From Scytonema sp. UIC 10036 (GTDB lineage Bacteria; Cyanobacteriota; Cyanobacteriia; Cyanobacteriales; Nostocaceae), in NCBI RefSeq assembly GCF_009725235.1, contig NZ_WJFC01000088.1, positions 1 through 48,452 of the forward strand: DNA of 48,452 bases, in the 5' to 3' direction. This document shows positions 34,675-43,398 of the stretch, piece after piece. Made by a program: the position numbers and the translations under genes. The notes beneath the pieces are model-generated. The model saw only the letters and a program-made list of their open reading frames with translations. It had not been told where the DNA came from and ran no database searches. Numbering within the stretch: position 1 is the first letter of the stretch; every line of letters starts with the position of its first letter.

Positions 34675-34722
34675 TTCACTTGCTAGGTTAAACTGTGGAG
34701 TATAGTCCACAGTCAAGTCTAT
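34675..34722 (-). promoter_or_regulatory. MerR-type spaced promoter with operator palindrome
   Basis: CTGTGGA-GTATAG-TCCACAG (34693-34712) is a perfect 7-base inverted repeat. On the minus strand TTGACT overlaps its left edge and TTTAAC lies about 18-19 bases on, the long spacer that MerR regulators untwist. The motif resembles operators of the AdhR/NmlR subgroup (CTTGAC, then a dyad). It would drive the SDR pair and repress merR. Confidence 0.65.
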
Positions 34723-34745
34723 TTTTAAAATTTTAGGTAGCTGCA

Positions 34746-35117
34746 ATGCTCATTGGTGAACTGGCTAAAACAACAGGCTTATCCAAAGATACGATTCGCT
34801 TCTACGAAAAAATGGGGCTAATTGATGCAGATGAGCGACAAGCAGGTACAAGAACCTACAAGGAATTTAGCCCCTTGATGGTGGAACGGTTGATGATGAT
34901 TACCCAAGGAAAGTCTCTAGGATTTACCCTCAATGAAATTAAATACCTGATTCAAGCGTGGGGAAATGATATCATGTCAGATGATGAAAAAATTCGAGTG
35001 ATTGACCGCAAACTTGAAGAAATTTCTGAAAAAATACAGCAACTCGAACAAATTAAAATCTATCTGACTGTCAAGCGGAATGGTATCATCGGTAAGGCAG
35101 ATACTGTGTCTGGTTGA
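34746..35117 (+). CDS. MerR family transcriptional regulator
   Basis: A 123-aa protein beginning MLIGELAKTTGLSKDTIRFY then EKMGLI, the MerR helix-turn-helix and wing, then TYKEFSPLMVERLMMITQGK and a C-terminal dimerisation coiled coil (KIRVIDRKLEEISEKIQQLE). It has no cysteine at all, so the metal-binding and disulfide-sensing types are unlikely. Short C-terminus, so the effector is probably a small molecule or none. Divergent from the SDR genes across the palindrome at 34693. Confidence 0.9.
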   Translation: MLIGELAKTTGLSKDTIRFYEKMGLIDADERQAGTRTYKEFSPLMVERLMMITQGKSLGFTLNEIKYLIQAWGNDIMSDDEKIRVIDRKLEEISEKIQQLEQIKIYLTVKRNGIIGKADTVSG

Positions 35118-35214
35118 AAAGTTTTGCGATCGCCAATGCCATTCGAGGAATCCTTTTAGGGATATTGTTAAGACAGGGGCGATCGCAGTCACGATTTCTT
35201 AATCGACAGTGCAA

Positions 35215-35469
35215 TTAATTTTCTGCATCTGAATCTATGCCTAATTCTAAATAGCTACGTTTTAATTGCTGCCAAAGATCGCTAATTTGGTTGTAGGCAT
35301 CTTCTGCTGAGATTTTACCAAGAGTTTGTAAATTACAAACGTAAGCTACTCGTGTCGCAAATTCTTGTAAATTTGCATTAAATACAAGTCTTTGGGGTGT
35401 GAATTTACCTCTATAACTCGACTTTTGATAGATAAAGTTTTGTAGCTCTGGTTCTTGTTCCTGTGCCAT
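35215..35469 (-). CDS. Conserved cyanobacterial small protein (DUF7219-like)
   Basis: An 84-aa soluble protein: SSYRGKFTPQRLVFNANLQ, then EFATRVAYVCNLQTLGK and a C-terminal helix, LWQQLKRSYLELGI. This pattern belongs to a small protein that recurs in cyanobacterial genomes; I believe it is the DUF7219 family, but the name is from memory. Function unknown. ATG at 35469. A strong hairpin (GCTTGGCT/AGCCAAGC) lies just upstream at 35512-35533. Confidence 0.65.
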   Translation of the reverse strand: MAQEQEPELQNFIYQKSSYRGKFTPQRLVFNANLQEFATRVAYVCNLQTLGKISAEDAYNQISDLWQQLKRSYLELGIDSDAEN

Positions 35470-36074
35470 AACTATCGGTTCATATTCTTAATAACGCTTC
35501 GTAGTTTACTGCTTGGCTAGGGACAGCCAAGCATTCCTTCTATTTTATTTATTCCATAAAAATTATAGTAACTTATATGTCTCAGGCAAGAGACGAAACC
35601 TTTAAAAATAAAAACACTCCATCGGAAGGTGTTTTGAGGTTTAAAATTGATGCTCTTTATCAATTTAGTCAATTATCGCGCAAAGATTACAAATTCTCGC
35701 GGAAAGCGATCGTGTTGGGTTGTCATGAGTACTTTGAACTGGGATGGTTGTGGCGGTAGGTAAGGTTTTATCTGGCTGTAATTAGAAATGCCAAAACACC
35801 TTCCCCCGACGCCTTAGGGGACTACAGGTGCATCTTCATACAAAATTGGCTTTAGAAAATTTTAATGATTTGAGAGTACAATATTAGCACCAACGCTCTA
35901 TTAATTCTGTATCAGAGATGACATATAATGTCATGTCAATCCTGTTCTCAGTATCACTTTCATGCGACATCTATCTGAGGACAGAAATATTTTTCTGTCT
36001 CTGGGTAGCTGCAATTACACTTGAAATTTACACATCCTAGTATTAATAACTGATTATATTAAATGGCTTAGCTA
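35470..36074. other. Spacer with hairpin and a doubtful 60-codon frame
   Basis: Holds the hairpin GCTTGGCTAGGGACAGCCAAGC near 35512, upstream of the minus-strand gene. A plus-strand frame at 35577-35759 (MSQARDETFKNKN...) begins with a short hairpin translated as part of it and has no ribosome site; I do not accept it as a gene. The rest is AT-rich, with a palindromic piece near 35985-36005. Confidence 0.45.
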
Positions 36075-36323
36075 ATGCATAAAAGATTTTATACGACGCT
36101 GGAACAAGAGGAGACAATCTACCACTCAGAACTCTTTAGGTATGGTGTAGATTATGAAAAAGCGGCAATAGCTGCTAAAGTATTAGCTTCTAAAAAGCCC
36201 GATGAGCTTTTAACCGAAGAAGAAAAACAACTTGTTACTGAAGCTTGTAAAATGTGGTTAGAAAAACACAAGCGTCTTACACATTTAAATCCACTTTTAA
36301 AGAAGTATCAACAAGTTAAATGA
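36075..36323 (+). CDS. Small conserved protein, unknown function
   Basis: 82 aa, charged and helical: EKAAIAAKVLASKKPDELLT, EEEKQLVTEACKMWLEKH, ending NPLLKKYQQVK. Clean start ATG and no signal or membrane segment. The KPDELLTEEEKQLVTEACKMW part looks like a conserved helix pair. Family not recognised. It is followed by a hairpin that faces the other direction. Confidence 0.5.
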   Translation: MHKRFYTTLEQEETIYHSELFRYGVDYEKAAIAAKVLASKKPDELLTEEEKQLVTEACKMWLEKHKRLTHLNPLLKKYQQVK

Positions 36324-36373
36324 ATCACTTCATTATCTATCAGTTTCCTAATCTTGCCAAGGAATAGGAACTT

Positions 36374-36401
36374 AAAAACCTCGGTTATTAAACAACCGAG
36401 G
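36374..36401 (-). terminator. Intrinsic terminator for the leftward export genes
   Basis: CCTCGGTT (36379-36386) and AACCGAGG (36394-36401) form an 8-base stem. The A-run at 36374-36378 becomes a T-run on the minus strand. It lies 390 bases past the stop of the hlyD-like gene. Confidence 0.7.
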
Positions 36402-36793
36402 TCATCCAAAAAATGAATTTATATTATAAGCTAGCTAGCGGCTTTTATTAATTAAAATAGTAACAATATTGTTAATGCCTGTTCAAATATCTTTAGAAAC
36501 ATTGCATTTACAGATAACTTCTTTCTAATGAGCCATTGACAGTTGCTACAACTATCAAAAAACTTACACTTATGACAACATCAATCTTTTATTAGCTTTT
36601 TAGCACCAATTATCGGTCTTTGCTAAACAAAACTTTGCTTCCTCAATCTGTCCTGGCTCCATACAATCCCTTGCAGTTGGGAGCACAGTACTTATAGGAC
36701 ATCAACGAGATGTGTACGGGTTTTCCTTATTGAAGAGATTATACAGACAGATTTTTTTTCTTCTGTGTAATTTAAATGGGGCAATATATAAAA
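36402..36793. other. Noncoding stretch
   Basis: AT-rich with no supported gene, between the terminator and the end of the hlyD-like gene. Confidence 0.45.
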
Positions 36794-38323
36794 TTATACA
36801 TCTGTTGTTAACCTAGCCTTTCTCAAGAAAAATTGCATGACTGTTTCTTCACGGGAAATGATATCAACTCTACCTTCCATTCCCAATTGAATGTGACACA
36901 GATTTGTGTCTTTACCTAAAACCTGACTTTCCGGCTCAATAGTGACTTCATAAAAAGCTCCTGGGATAGCCGCTTTGGGACTGGTATTGTAAGAAGCAGT
37001 AGCTCCATTTGTGCTATTTGTTGGGGGAGCGAATGCCTGCGGCAAGGCTCCGCCGAACGCATCTGGAGAAATTGCTTCTACTTTACCATTAAGAGTACCA
37101 TAATCCGGGTAGGGGCAAGCATCAACACGCATTTGGACTTTTTGACCAATTTTAAGCTTACTTTTATCTTCAGATGCAACTGCTGCTTTGATAATCTGCT
37201 TGACATCACTGGGGACAATTTGCACAACTTCTTCACCAGCACGCACAGTTTGACCGGGGTTACGCAAGTTTATCTGAGAAATGATACCATCAGCAGTAGC
37301 AGTAATTGTAGTGTGGCTAAGTTCGATTTCTACTTGTTTTAGTTCGCTAGTATCGCGCTCTAGCTGTTTTTCTACCTCAATCCGTTGCTTGATTGTTGCT
37401 TGCAGTTCTTTGTCTAAAGCTGCTTTGTTACTTTCACCTGTGGCTTTTTCTTGAGCTATGCGCTCGTTAGCAATTTCTACTTCTGCATGACTGGGATTTA
37501 AGGCTGCTTTCGCACGTTGCTTTCGAGCGATCGCGGCATACACAGCTTGTTGCAATCGTTCAATTGTTTGCTTTTATACCTCCACAGCTGCTTTTTGCGC
37601 TACGACTGCTTGTTGTTGCTGTTGGGCAGCTAACTGTGCTTCTTCTAATTGATTCTTAGACAATGCTCCTACTTGCACTACACTCTCATATCGGTTTTGC
37701 TTTGACTTCGCTGCATTCCAAGCCGCCTCAGTGGAATGCAAATTTGCTTGTGCTGTTTTTAACTGTGCTATGCCAACCTGCAATTCTTCTTGAGCCATTT
37801 GCACATTAGCTTGAGCTTCTTGAAATTCAGCCACAGTGGTAATTTTTTTATCCTGATATTGCCTACTGCGATCGCTTCGTTCAGCTTTGGCAGCAGCAAT
37901 AATACGAATAATTTTATCAGCTTCGGCATTAATTTGAATATTTAGGTTTTGAATTTGAGCGTTAATTTGCACGAGTTGCAAATTAGCTTGCTGAATATTA
38001 GATCGCAGTTGACTTTTTTTAGTTTGTAAGCGGGAATCATCAATGATGGCGATCGCATCTCCAGTTTTGACAACTTGATTTTCTTTGACATAAATTTGCG
38101 TAACTTGACCTTCAGTTACCGCCTGCACAATTCGCAATTCCCCAGATGGTCGCACAACTGCCTGTCCTTTAACTGTCACCTTATATTTGCTGACTGCTGC
38201 GACGGGAATTGCTAGTCCCAGAACACAGAGAATAAAAAGTCCGCCATAGGTAGTCCAACGACTAATCGGTGCAAGAAATTCATCTATTTTAACTGGGCGT
38301 AAAAAATCTGTGTTCTTAGGCAT
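36794..38323 (-). pseudogene. HlyD-family membrane fusion protein with an in-frame stop
   Basis: One continuous frame of 510 codons broken by a single TAA at 37576..37574 (codon 250). It reads ...AAVEV, stop, KQTIERLQQAVYA... with the frame unchanged, most simply a CAA to TAA change. The N-terminus, MPKNTDFLRPVKIDEFLAPI, is followed by one membrane helix (GLFILCVLGLAIPVAAV), a biotinyl-lipoyl-like half (EGQVTQIYVKENQVVKTGD), a long coiled coil, and the second half (TATADGIISQINLRNPGQTV). HlyD bridges an ABC exporter to the outer membrane. It pairs with the ABC gene upstream, 52 bases away. It is broken unless readthrough or a sequencing error applies. Confidence 0.85.
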
Positions 38324-38375
38324 AGTTAGTTCACAATACACAATGTATGAAGAGCAGCAGATGCAGATATCGGTA

Positions 38376-40145
38376 CTAACCTATTCTTAAAAGACCGCGA
38401 TCTAAGAAATCTAAATGTTCTCCAGAAACTTTACACAAATCTTCTAGTGTGCCTTGGATTTTTAAACTTCCTTTTTCTAAAAAAACAATCCAATCTGCAC
38501 GCTGGATAACCTGCGCTCGGTGACTAATCAAAATAGTAGTTTTCCCTTGGCGATGATCTAAAAGCTTATCTAGTAATTGTGCTTCACTCACTGGATCGAG
38601 TGCGCTGGTAGATTCATCCAAAATCAAGATAGGAGGGTCAGTGACTATGGCTCTAGCTATAGCTAATCGTTGCTTTTGTCCACCAGAAAGATTAGCTCCA
38701 AATTCTCCTAAGACAGTTTGATATTTATCAGGTAGTTCGCTAATAAAGTCATCTGCACCAGTAATTTGACAGGCTCTAATAATTTCTTCCAAACTAATGT
38801 AAGGATAACTAAATTGAAAATTATCTAGAATAGAACGACTCCAAAAATGAGCTTCTTGTGGTATTAAAACCACCTGTTGCCGCAAACAGTCTAAAGATAT
38901 ATCTTGCTGATTGTAACAGCCATAGCGAATATTTCCCGATTGAATTTTATATAAACCAGTAATCAATTTTGCTAGGGTACTTTTACCACATCCAGATTTA
39001 CCAATCAGAGCAACGACTTGACCACCAGGAATAGTTACAGAAAAATCTTGCAATAAATCAACCCTACCTGTGTGGTGAAAATTAATTTCTGTGCAGGTAA
39101 TATATGTATGAGCGGGAATTTCTACCCACTGCTTTTTTAAAGCATTTTCATCTTCTGGGGTAGCATCAATAACTTCTGTCAGACGTTGAATAACTATTTG
39201 GGAAGTAATAAACTCATCTACTAAGCCGATAGCAGAACTTAAAAAGCCGAGAAGATTGCCACTCATACCGTTATAGGCAATCAATTGTCCGATTGTTAAG
39301 GTACGATTAATGACTAAATAGCTACCAATCCACAAAATACCAATATTAATAAATGTCGAAAGAATATTTGTAAGTGTACTGCTGTAAAGTCCCAGTTGCA
39401 TGGTACGCCAGCTCAAGTTAGCAAGATAACCAAAATTTCCTTGATATTCTTCCCAAGCTTGGGATGTAGCTTGGGTAGTTTTTAAGACTTGTACTCCCCG
39501 AAATGTTTCGACTAAAAAACCTTGATTTTCTGTACCAGAAACAATCATATTGCGGGTTTTTTGGCGCAGTGCTGGTAAGAAAAGCCAATTAACACCTGTC
39601 ACAATGATAAATGCAGCTATGGAAGCTAAAGTTAATTCCCAAGAGTAAAAGAGCATAAAGCCTAAGGAGACTACAGCAATAAAAAATTCGCTGGGTAATC
39701 CCAAGACAATTTGGGAAACTAACTCATTAACGGCGTTGACATCAGCAATGCGGCTGACAACTTCCCCACTCCGTCTTCCTTCAAAATAAGATAGGGGTAA
39801 ATGTAAAAGTTTGCGTCCGTATTCCAGGATTAATCCTAATTGCAATCTTTGACCAAAATAGCCGATGAGGTGCGATTGTACTAAACCAATGGCACTTCTA
39901 ACTAAGTTGAGGGTGATTACGCCAATAGCGACGGTGGTTAATAGTTGGGTATCTCCCCGCACTAGGACATCATCGGTAAGTAGTTGCATCATAAAGGGTG
40001 ATGCGAGGGAAAGCAGACCAATAGCGATATTCATGGCGATCGCTTGGGCGATAATAAACCGATAGGGGCAGAAGGCAGATCGTTCCCAGGCTCTGCCTGG
40101 GAACGAGAGAAGATAGAAGAAGTCGGGTATTTTGTTTGCTGACAT
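38376..40145 (-). CDS. ABC exporter, permease-ATPase fusion (HlyB-like), N-terminus partly repeat-derived
   Basis: A 589-aa half-transporter. A six-helix membrane domain starts at about residue 28 (FIIAQAIAMNIAIGLLSLAS), with LSYFEGRRSGEVVSRIADVN typical of type-1 secretion ABC proteins. The ATPase has Walker A IGKSGCGKST (K388), signature LSGGQKQRLAIARA and Walker B ILILDESTSALD. The first residues include SFPGRAWERSAFCPY, the translation of the dispersed hairpin at 40080-40107. The true N-terminal part (a C39 peptidase-like or other domain is common here) has therefore been lost or replaced. With the broken hlyD gene, export is probably impaired. Confidence 0.85.
   Translation of the reverse strand: MSANKIPDFFYLLSFPGRAWERSAFCPYRFIIAQAIAMNIAIGLLSLASPFMMQLLTDDVLVRGDTQLLTTVAIGVITLNLVRSAIGLVQSHLIGYFGQRLQLGLILEYGRKLLHLPLSYFEGRRSGEVVSRIADVNAVNELVSQIVLGLPSEFFIAVVSLGFMLFYSWELTLASIAAFIIVTGVNWLFLPALRQKTRNMIVSGTENQGFLVETFRGVQVLKTTQATSQAWEEYQGNFGYLANLSWRTMQLGLYSSTLTNILSTFINIGILWIGSYLVINRTLTIGQLIAYNGMSGNLLGFLSSAIGLVDEFITSQIVIQRLTEVIDATPEDENALKKQWVEIPAHTYITCTEINFHHTGRVDLLQDFSVTIPGGQVVALIGKSGCGKSTLAKLITGLYKIQSGNIRYGCYNQQDISLDCLRQQVVLIPQEAHFWSRSILDNFQFSYPYISLEEIIRACQITGADDFISELPDKYQTVLGEFGANLSGGQKQRLAIARAIVTDPPILILDESTSALDPVSEAQLLDKLLDHRQGKTTILISHRAQVIQRADWIVFLEKGSLKIQGTLEDLCKVSGEHLDFLDRGLLRIG
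40080..40107. repeat. Hairpin repeat inside the ABC gene start
   Basis: TCGTTCCCAGGCTCTGCCTGGGAACGA is a near-perfect hairpin of the same family as 6090-6145. It is read as part of the N-terminus of the ABC transporter. Confidence 0.8.
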
Positions 40146-40271
40146 TTAACCAAAGAAAGACGCCACAGCCGAAGCGCACATTCAACATAGATTCATTGGA
40201 AAAATCAGCAGAATCAGCCTTTTTCACTTAACAGTGTAGTTATTCATACTAACTTTGGGAAAGGACGTGTC
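40146..40271. other. Upstream region of the exporter genes
   Basis: A minus-strand frame (MLNVRFGCGVFLWLN and on) runs here and overlaps the ABC start in another frame. It looks like translated intergenic repeat, so I do not call it a gene. Promoter elements are not distinct. Confidence 0.4.
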
Positions 40272-40376
40272 ATGCGTTACGAAGGCGATAAGATGGTAAT
40301 TTTGTTTGACAAGGCGGGATATAAAACCTTTGCTGTGGAATTGGTGCAGGGAATGCTAAAGCAGTTGGATGAATAG
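40272..40376 (+). pseudogene. C-terminal gene scrap of unknown parent
   Basis: ATG-started frame of 34 codons reading MRYEGDKMVILFDKAGYKTF and ending VQGMLKQLDE. The pattern looks like the C-terminal tail of a larger cyanobacterial protein (helicase- or protease-like tails have been seen in this form, but I cannot name the parent). No 5' part is present. Confidence 0.4.
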
Positions 40377-40503
40377 GTACCCTCAATCCCAAGAAATTCC
40401 AGCAGTCGTTGTTAAAAATGTAGCAAAAATTACACGATAGACTCTGAAGAAATACAGAGATTCTGATTGGCGAGTTATTAGATCCCTATTTTGTCCCAAC
40501 AGC

Positions 40504-41244
40504 TTAATTGATTTCAGAACGCACCATCAAACAATCATATTCAACAACACAACCTTCAGGATTACGAGAGGCTGCAAATAAATCAACCAGCTCAAAACCT
40601 AGGGTTTCATAATACCTTAAGGCATCCAAATATGAAGGCATATTCATGTAATAAGACCGCACAGCTATTTCAGATTGCAAACACAGAACTTTATCCATGC
40701 ATTTACTTGCACCCTTAACAACTTCAGTGTCATATCCTTGAGTATCCATCTTTAGAAAGATACGCGGCTCAGGTACTAAAGTGAGAATCTCATCCAAAAG
40801 AGAGTCTAGAGGCTTAATCTTGACTTCGCAGGAATTAACAGTTTTTGGCATACTAGCCTCAGGCACTAGAAATGAACTCAGTTCTGAATAGGTGTTAAAA
40901 TGAAAGGCTGCCAAAGCATCCTCATTTCCAAGTCCTAAATTATATCCTCTCCAAAGAGGATCGTGTTTAAAGTTCTTTTGAAGAGTGGGAAATATTTCTG
41001 GATGTGGTTCAAAACAAAGAATATGTCCTTTATAGCCTAGTTTTCTGAGGTTTTGTGCATAGGTACCAATATTAGCTCCCACATCAAGGACACAGTTAAT
41101 TCTTAATTTCTTCAAAAGCTCCGCTATGTAACTTTGGTAAAAAAATCGCTCTATTTTTGCTTTTACAGATTTGGGCATTTTATAGCCCGCCGAAATCAAA
41201 GAATAAGCTATGTCTCCCAACATTGTAATGACTTCCTTTAGCAA
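40504..41244 (-). CDS. FkbM family methyltransferase
   Basis: A 246-aa SAM-dependent enzyme: motif I CVLDVGANIGTYAQNLRKLG, then HILCFEPHPEIFPTL, and the FkbM signature LKMDTQGYDTEVVKGA. FkbM-type enzymes O-methylate sugars or polyketide-derived groups, so a role in surface glycan decoration fits the acyltransferase upstream on the same strand. The start at 41244 precedes an alternative ATG (MLGDIAYSL). Both genes read leftward and are separated by a MITE-like repeat. Confidence 0.88.
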   Translation of the reverse strand: MLKEVITMLGDIAYSLISAGYKMPKSVKAKIERFFYQSYIAELLKKLRINCVLDVGANIGTYAQNLRKLGYKGHILCFEPHPEIFPTLQKNFKHDPLWRGYNLGLGNEDALAAFHFNTYSELSSFLVPEASMPKTVNSCEVKIKPLDSLLDEILTLVPEPRIFLKMDTQGYDTEVVKGASKCMDKVLCLQSEIAVRSYYMNMPSYLDALRYYETLGFELVDLFAASRNPEGCVVEYDCLMVRSEIN

Positions 41245-41454
41245 CCTGGGTAAATTTGTCTACAGTCAGTAATGAACAATTTAATGAACCTTTGCTAAGT
41301 GCAAAAGCAGAAATATTAACCTTTTATTTGATGCGTGGAACGCAAATCAAAAGGTAATAGAGACAAACATTTTGACCAAATTTCTTGAACGTACCAGGGC
41401 AAAGACACTTTGTCAAGAAAAAGCTTCATTCTCAATCAACTCCTATTTTTCGCA
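41245..41454. other. Spacer upstream of the FkbM gene
   Basis: AT-rich promoter-bearing gap with no gene recognised. Confidence 0.4.
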
Positions 41455-41540
41455 TTACAGCCGTTTTCACCTAAATGAACCACACCTAAAGTAAGGACGT
41501 TTCGGCTTTACGCCCCAAAGACTGTGGTCTATTTACCTGG
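41455..41540. mobile_element. MITE-like repeat, family A, copy 2
   Basis: Starts TTACAGCCGTTTTCACCTAA, then ATGAACCACACC, and ends GTGGTCTATTTACC, where the right end is cut. The inverted ends match the copies at 1184 and 47728. The right end joins a frame scrap (41541-41662). Confidence 0.75.
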
Positions 41541-41662
41541 TAGTTTAAATTTATTTCTCCAACTGCGGCGGATAACTCCAACATTTCTAAATCTGCTTGT
41601 TTGATTTGTTGTACTACCAGGTCTTGTTTTCCTTTGATAAATTTAGTCTGAAATTTGAATCA
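41541..41662 (-). pseudogene. Gene fragment cut by the MITE-like repeat
   Basis: The minus strand reads KFIKGKQDLVVQQIKQADLE then MLELSAAVGEINLNYQ into the repeat. It is a helical stretch of a larger unknown protein, ended by the insertion. It lies directly behind the stop of the acyltransferase. Confidence 0.35.
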
Positions 41663-42346
41663 TCAAGCTGTACCAGCTCCCTTACTAGCTTTAATAACTT
41701 TTGCAGGGACTCCAACTGCTATGGAAAAGGGAGGGATATCTTTGGTAACAACTGCGCCAGCACCGATTACACTTCCTTTACCAATAGTCACTCCGTCTAA
41801 AATCCTGACTCCAGAACCTATCCAAACATTGTCCTGAATTTCAATTCCTTCACGGCTTAATCCATGCTCTCTGTGATTGTTGGCGTAAATACCTGTCTGG
41901 GACGCAATTAGGCATTCCTTACCAATTTTTATATGACCAGGTCCAGCCATGCAGACATAAGGTCCTAAGTAAGAGCCATCACCAATTTCAATCAAGCAAT
42001 CAGAAACAGTCGCTTTGATATCAACACCGCGATCGATACAAACTTTGTTACCAATACATAGTAAGCTGTTTGGTGCTATCATGTCAAAGCGTACATCTCG
42101 CATAATTTTAACATCATCGCCAATCTCAACTGAAGAGCCTCCAAGAAACTCAACTCCCATCTGAATATAAAGTCTCCGACCCACGCGAGCAAGTATGAAA
42201 CGGTAAGCCAGTCGTCGCAGCAGAACACCAAGTGGACGAGGAATCCATCCGATCAAATTAGTTATAGCCAACTCTTTTATCCGTGACAAAGCTGTAGGTG
42301 AGGTAGACGGCAGCTGGTTAATGTTGAGTTCTTGTTGAAGTGTCAT
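41663..42346 (-). CDS. Hexapeptide-repeat acyltransferase (LbH fold)
   Basis: A 227-aa enzyme with many left-handed beta-helix repeats: VEIGDDVKIM, LCIGNKVCIDRGVDIKA, IEIGDGSYLG, IKIGKECLIASQTGIYANNH, and the C-terminal VWIGSGVRILDGVTIGKGSV then IGAGAVVTKDIPPFSIAVGVPAKVI, characteristic of WbbJ/maltose-acetyltransferase-type enzymes. It would transfer an acetyl group from acetyl-CoA to a sugar. The catalytic His is in the NNHREHG segment. ATG at 42346. Confidence 0.9.
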   Translation of the reverse strand: MTLQQELNINQLPSTSPTALSRIKELAITNLIGWIPRPLGVLLRRLAYRFILARVGRRLYIQMGVEFLGGSSVEIGDDVKIMRDVRFDMIAPNSLLCIGNKVCIDRGVDIKATVSDCLIEIGDGSYLGPYVCMAGPGHIKIGKECLIASQTGIYANNHREHGLSREGIEIQDNVWIGSGVRILDGVTIGKGSVIGAGAVVTKDIPPFSIAVGVPAKVIKASKGAGTA

Positions 42347-43398
42347 AGTTGTTTACTTTTTATTAAAGTAGATAGACAAAATCTGAATTATGTTCAGTTT
42401 CTTAATGAATCACTGAACCTAAATTTCTCACACCTGTTTGAAAAAAGAGAGGTCAAAAAGCTGATTATTTCCTAGGTAGGGCTATGCCACACACCCCCTT
42501 ATTGAGAAGGTGCAAGATATCAGTAGTGCTATTGCCCAAGGTTGTTGTAATAAAGGCAGTCCCAAAGGTAGCTGTTTATCCTCTAATAAATCTATAGACA
42601 AGCAGCAGCAAGACCAAAAAGACTCTGACTAATTTATGAATACGCCCAGTTTTTGCCACTTAGTTACAAAGGCAACACAAGTTGAAGATATATGACACAC
42701 CTCCAGAAATTAACTTGCATCGTCTAAAATCCTTAGAGAGACGAGCTATGGCGCATCTTTTGTCCAAGCACATACTAAGCGTATCCTAATCAAGGAGGAG
42801 TATCTCCAACTTCAGCCATCACATTGAAGTCAACCATCGGAGCGAATAAGTAAATACTTCCTCGACTACTATAACGGCTTCGTTGCAGCCTGTTTTTGTC
42901 TTTTCCGGCTGTTGTAATCATCATCTGCCAAGATAATTTACGTATTTACTAAAGCGCCTTTTTACTGACACAAGTATTTTACATTTACTATACCAAAATA
43001 AGTGACATATTTTTTGTGAAGAGACAGTAAAGATTTAATGGCGTTTGGAGAAGCATCGCATCTCATGCCCTATGCCTATCTTGCCTCCGCACGCTGCGCT
43101 TTGCCTTTCTGCTATTGTAATAAGCTGCTTTACGAGATCAAATAAGCTCCATGGAATTACATATATATGTATTATCGCTAAAACTTCATAAGTATGAATG
43201 AGCCATTACTTGTGTTGTTGCAACTGCTACTTTGTCCTCTAGCAACCAGATAATAAGTAGCTAATATAAGGTTATTAGATAACGTAATAGGTTTTTGCAT
43301 CAAATTTCCCCGACAGAGGGAATTGTGTTATAGAGGGATTATTATCAATAAACAGTCAATTATGCAATAGTAACGACACATTGGCACTCAATATTGCT
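42347..43398. other. One-kilobase intergenic stretch with a possible peptide frame
   Basis: No full-size gene. It holds the cysteine-bearing frame 42480-42632, listed separately. From 42633 to 43380 I see only AT-rich DNA and scraps, including a patch near 43060-43110 resembling gcctccgcacgctgcg repeats. Confidence 0.45.
42480..42632 (+). other. Possible small cysteine-containing peptide frame
   Basis: After a TAG, the frame reads GYATHPLIEKVQDISSAIAQ then GCCNKGSPKGSC, a polar Q/D/S-rich tail and TAA. There is no ATG; a GTG at 42510 is the only start. The composition (a helical leader-like part followed by a small CC...C core) recalls precursor peptides, but it may equally be the scrap of a larger gene. 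Confidence 0.25.

Noticed and set aside
35577..35759. 60-codon plus-strand frame
   Set aside because: No ribosome site, begins with a hairpin, and I see no family pattern; possibly a gene scrap but not supported.
40146..40228. Minus-strand frame (NESMLNVRFGCGVFLWLN) considered as a precursor peptide for the ABC/HlyD exporter
   Set aside because: It overlaps the ABC start in another frame, lacks a double-glycine cleavage site and looks like conserved intergenic DNA.
43200..43398. Pho box upstream of the pstS-like gene
   Set aside because: No pair of direct repeats of the CTTAACCT type could be found.
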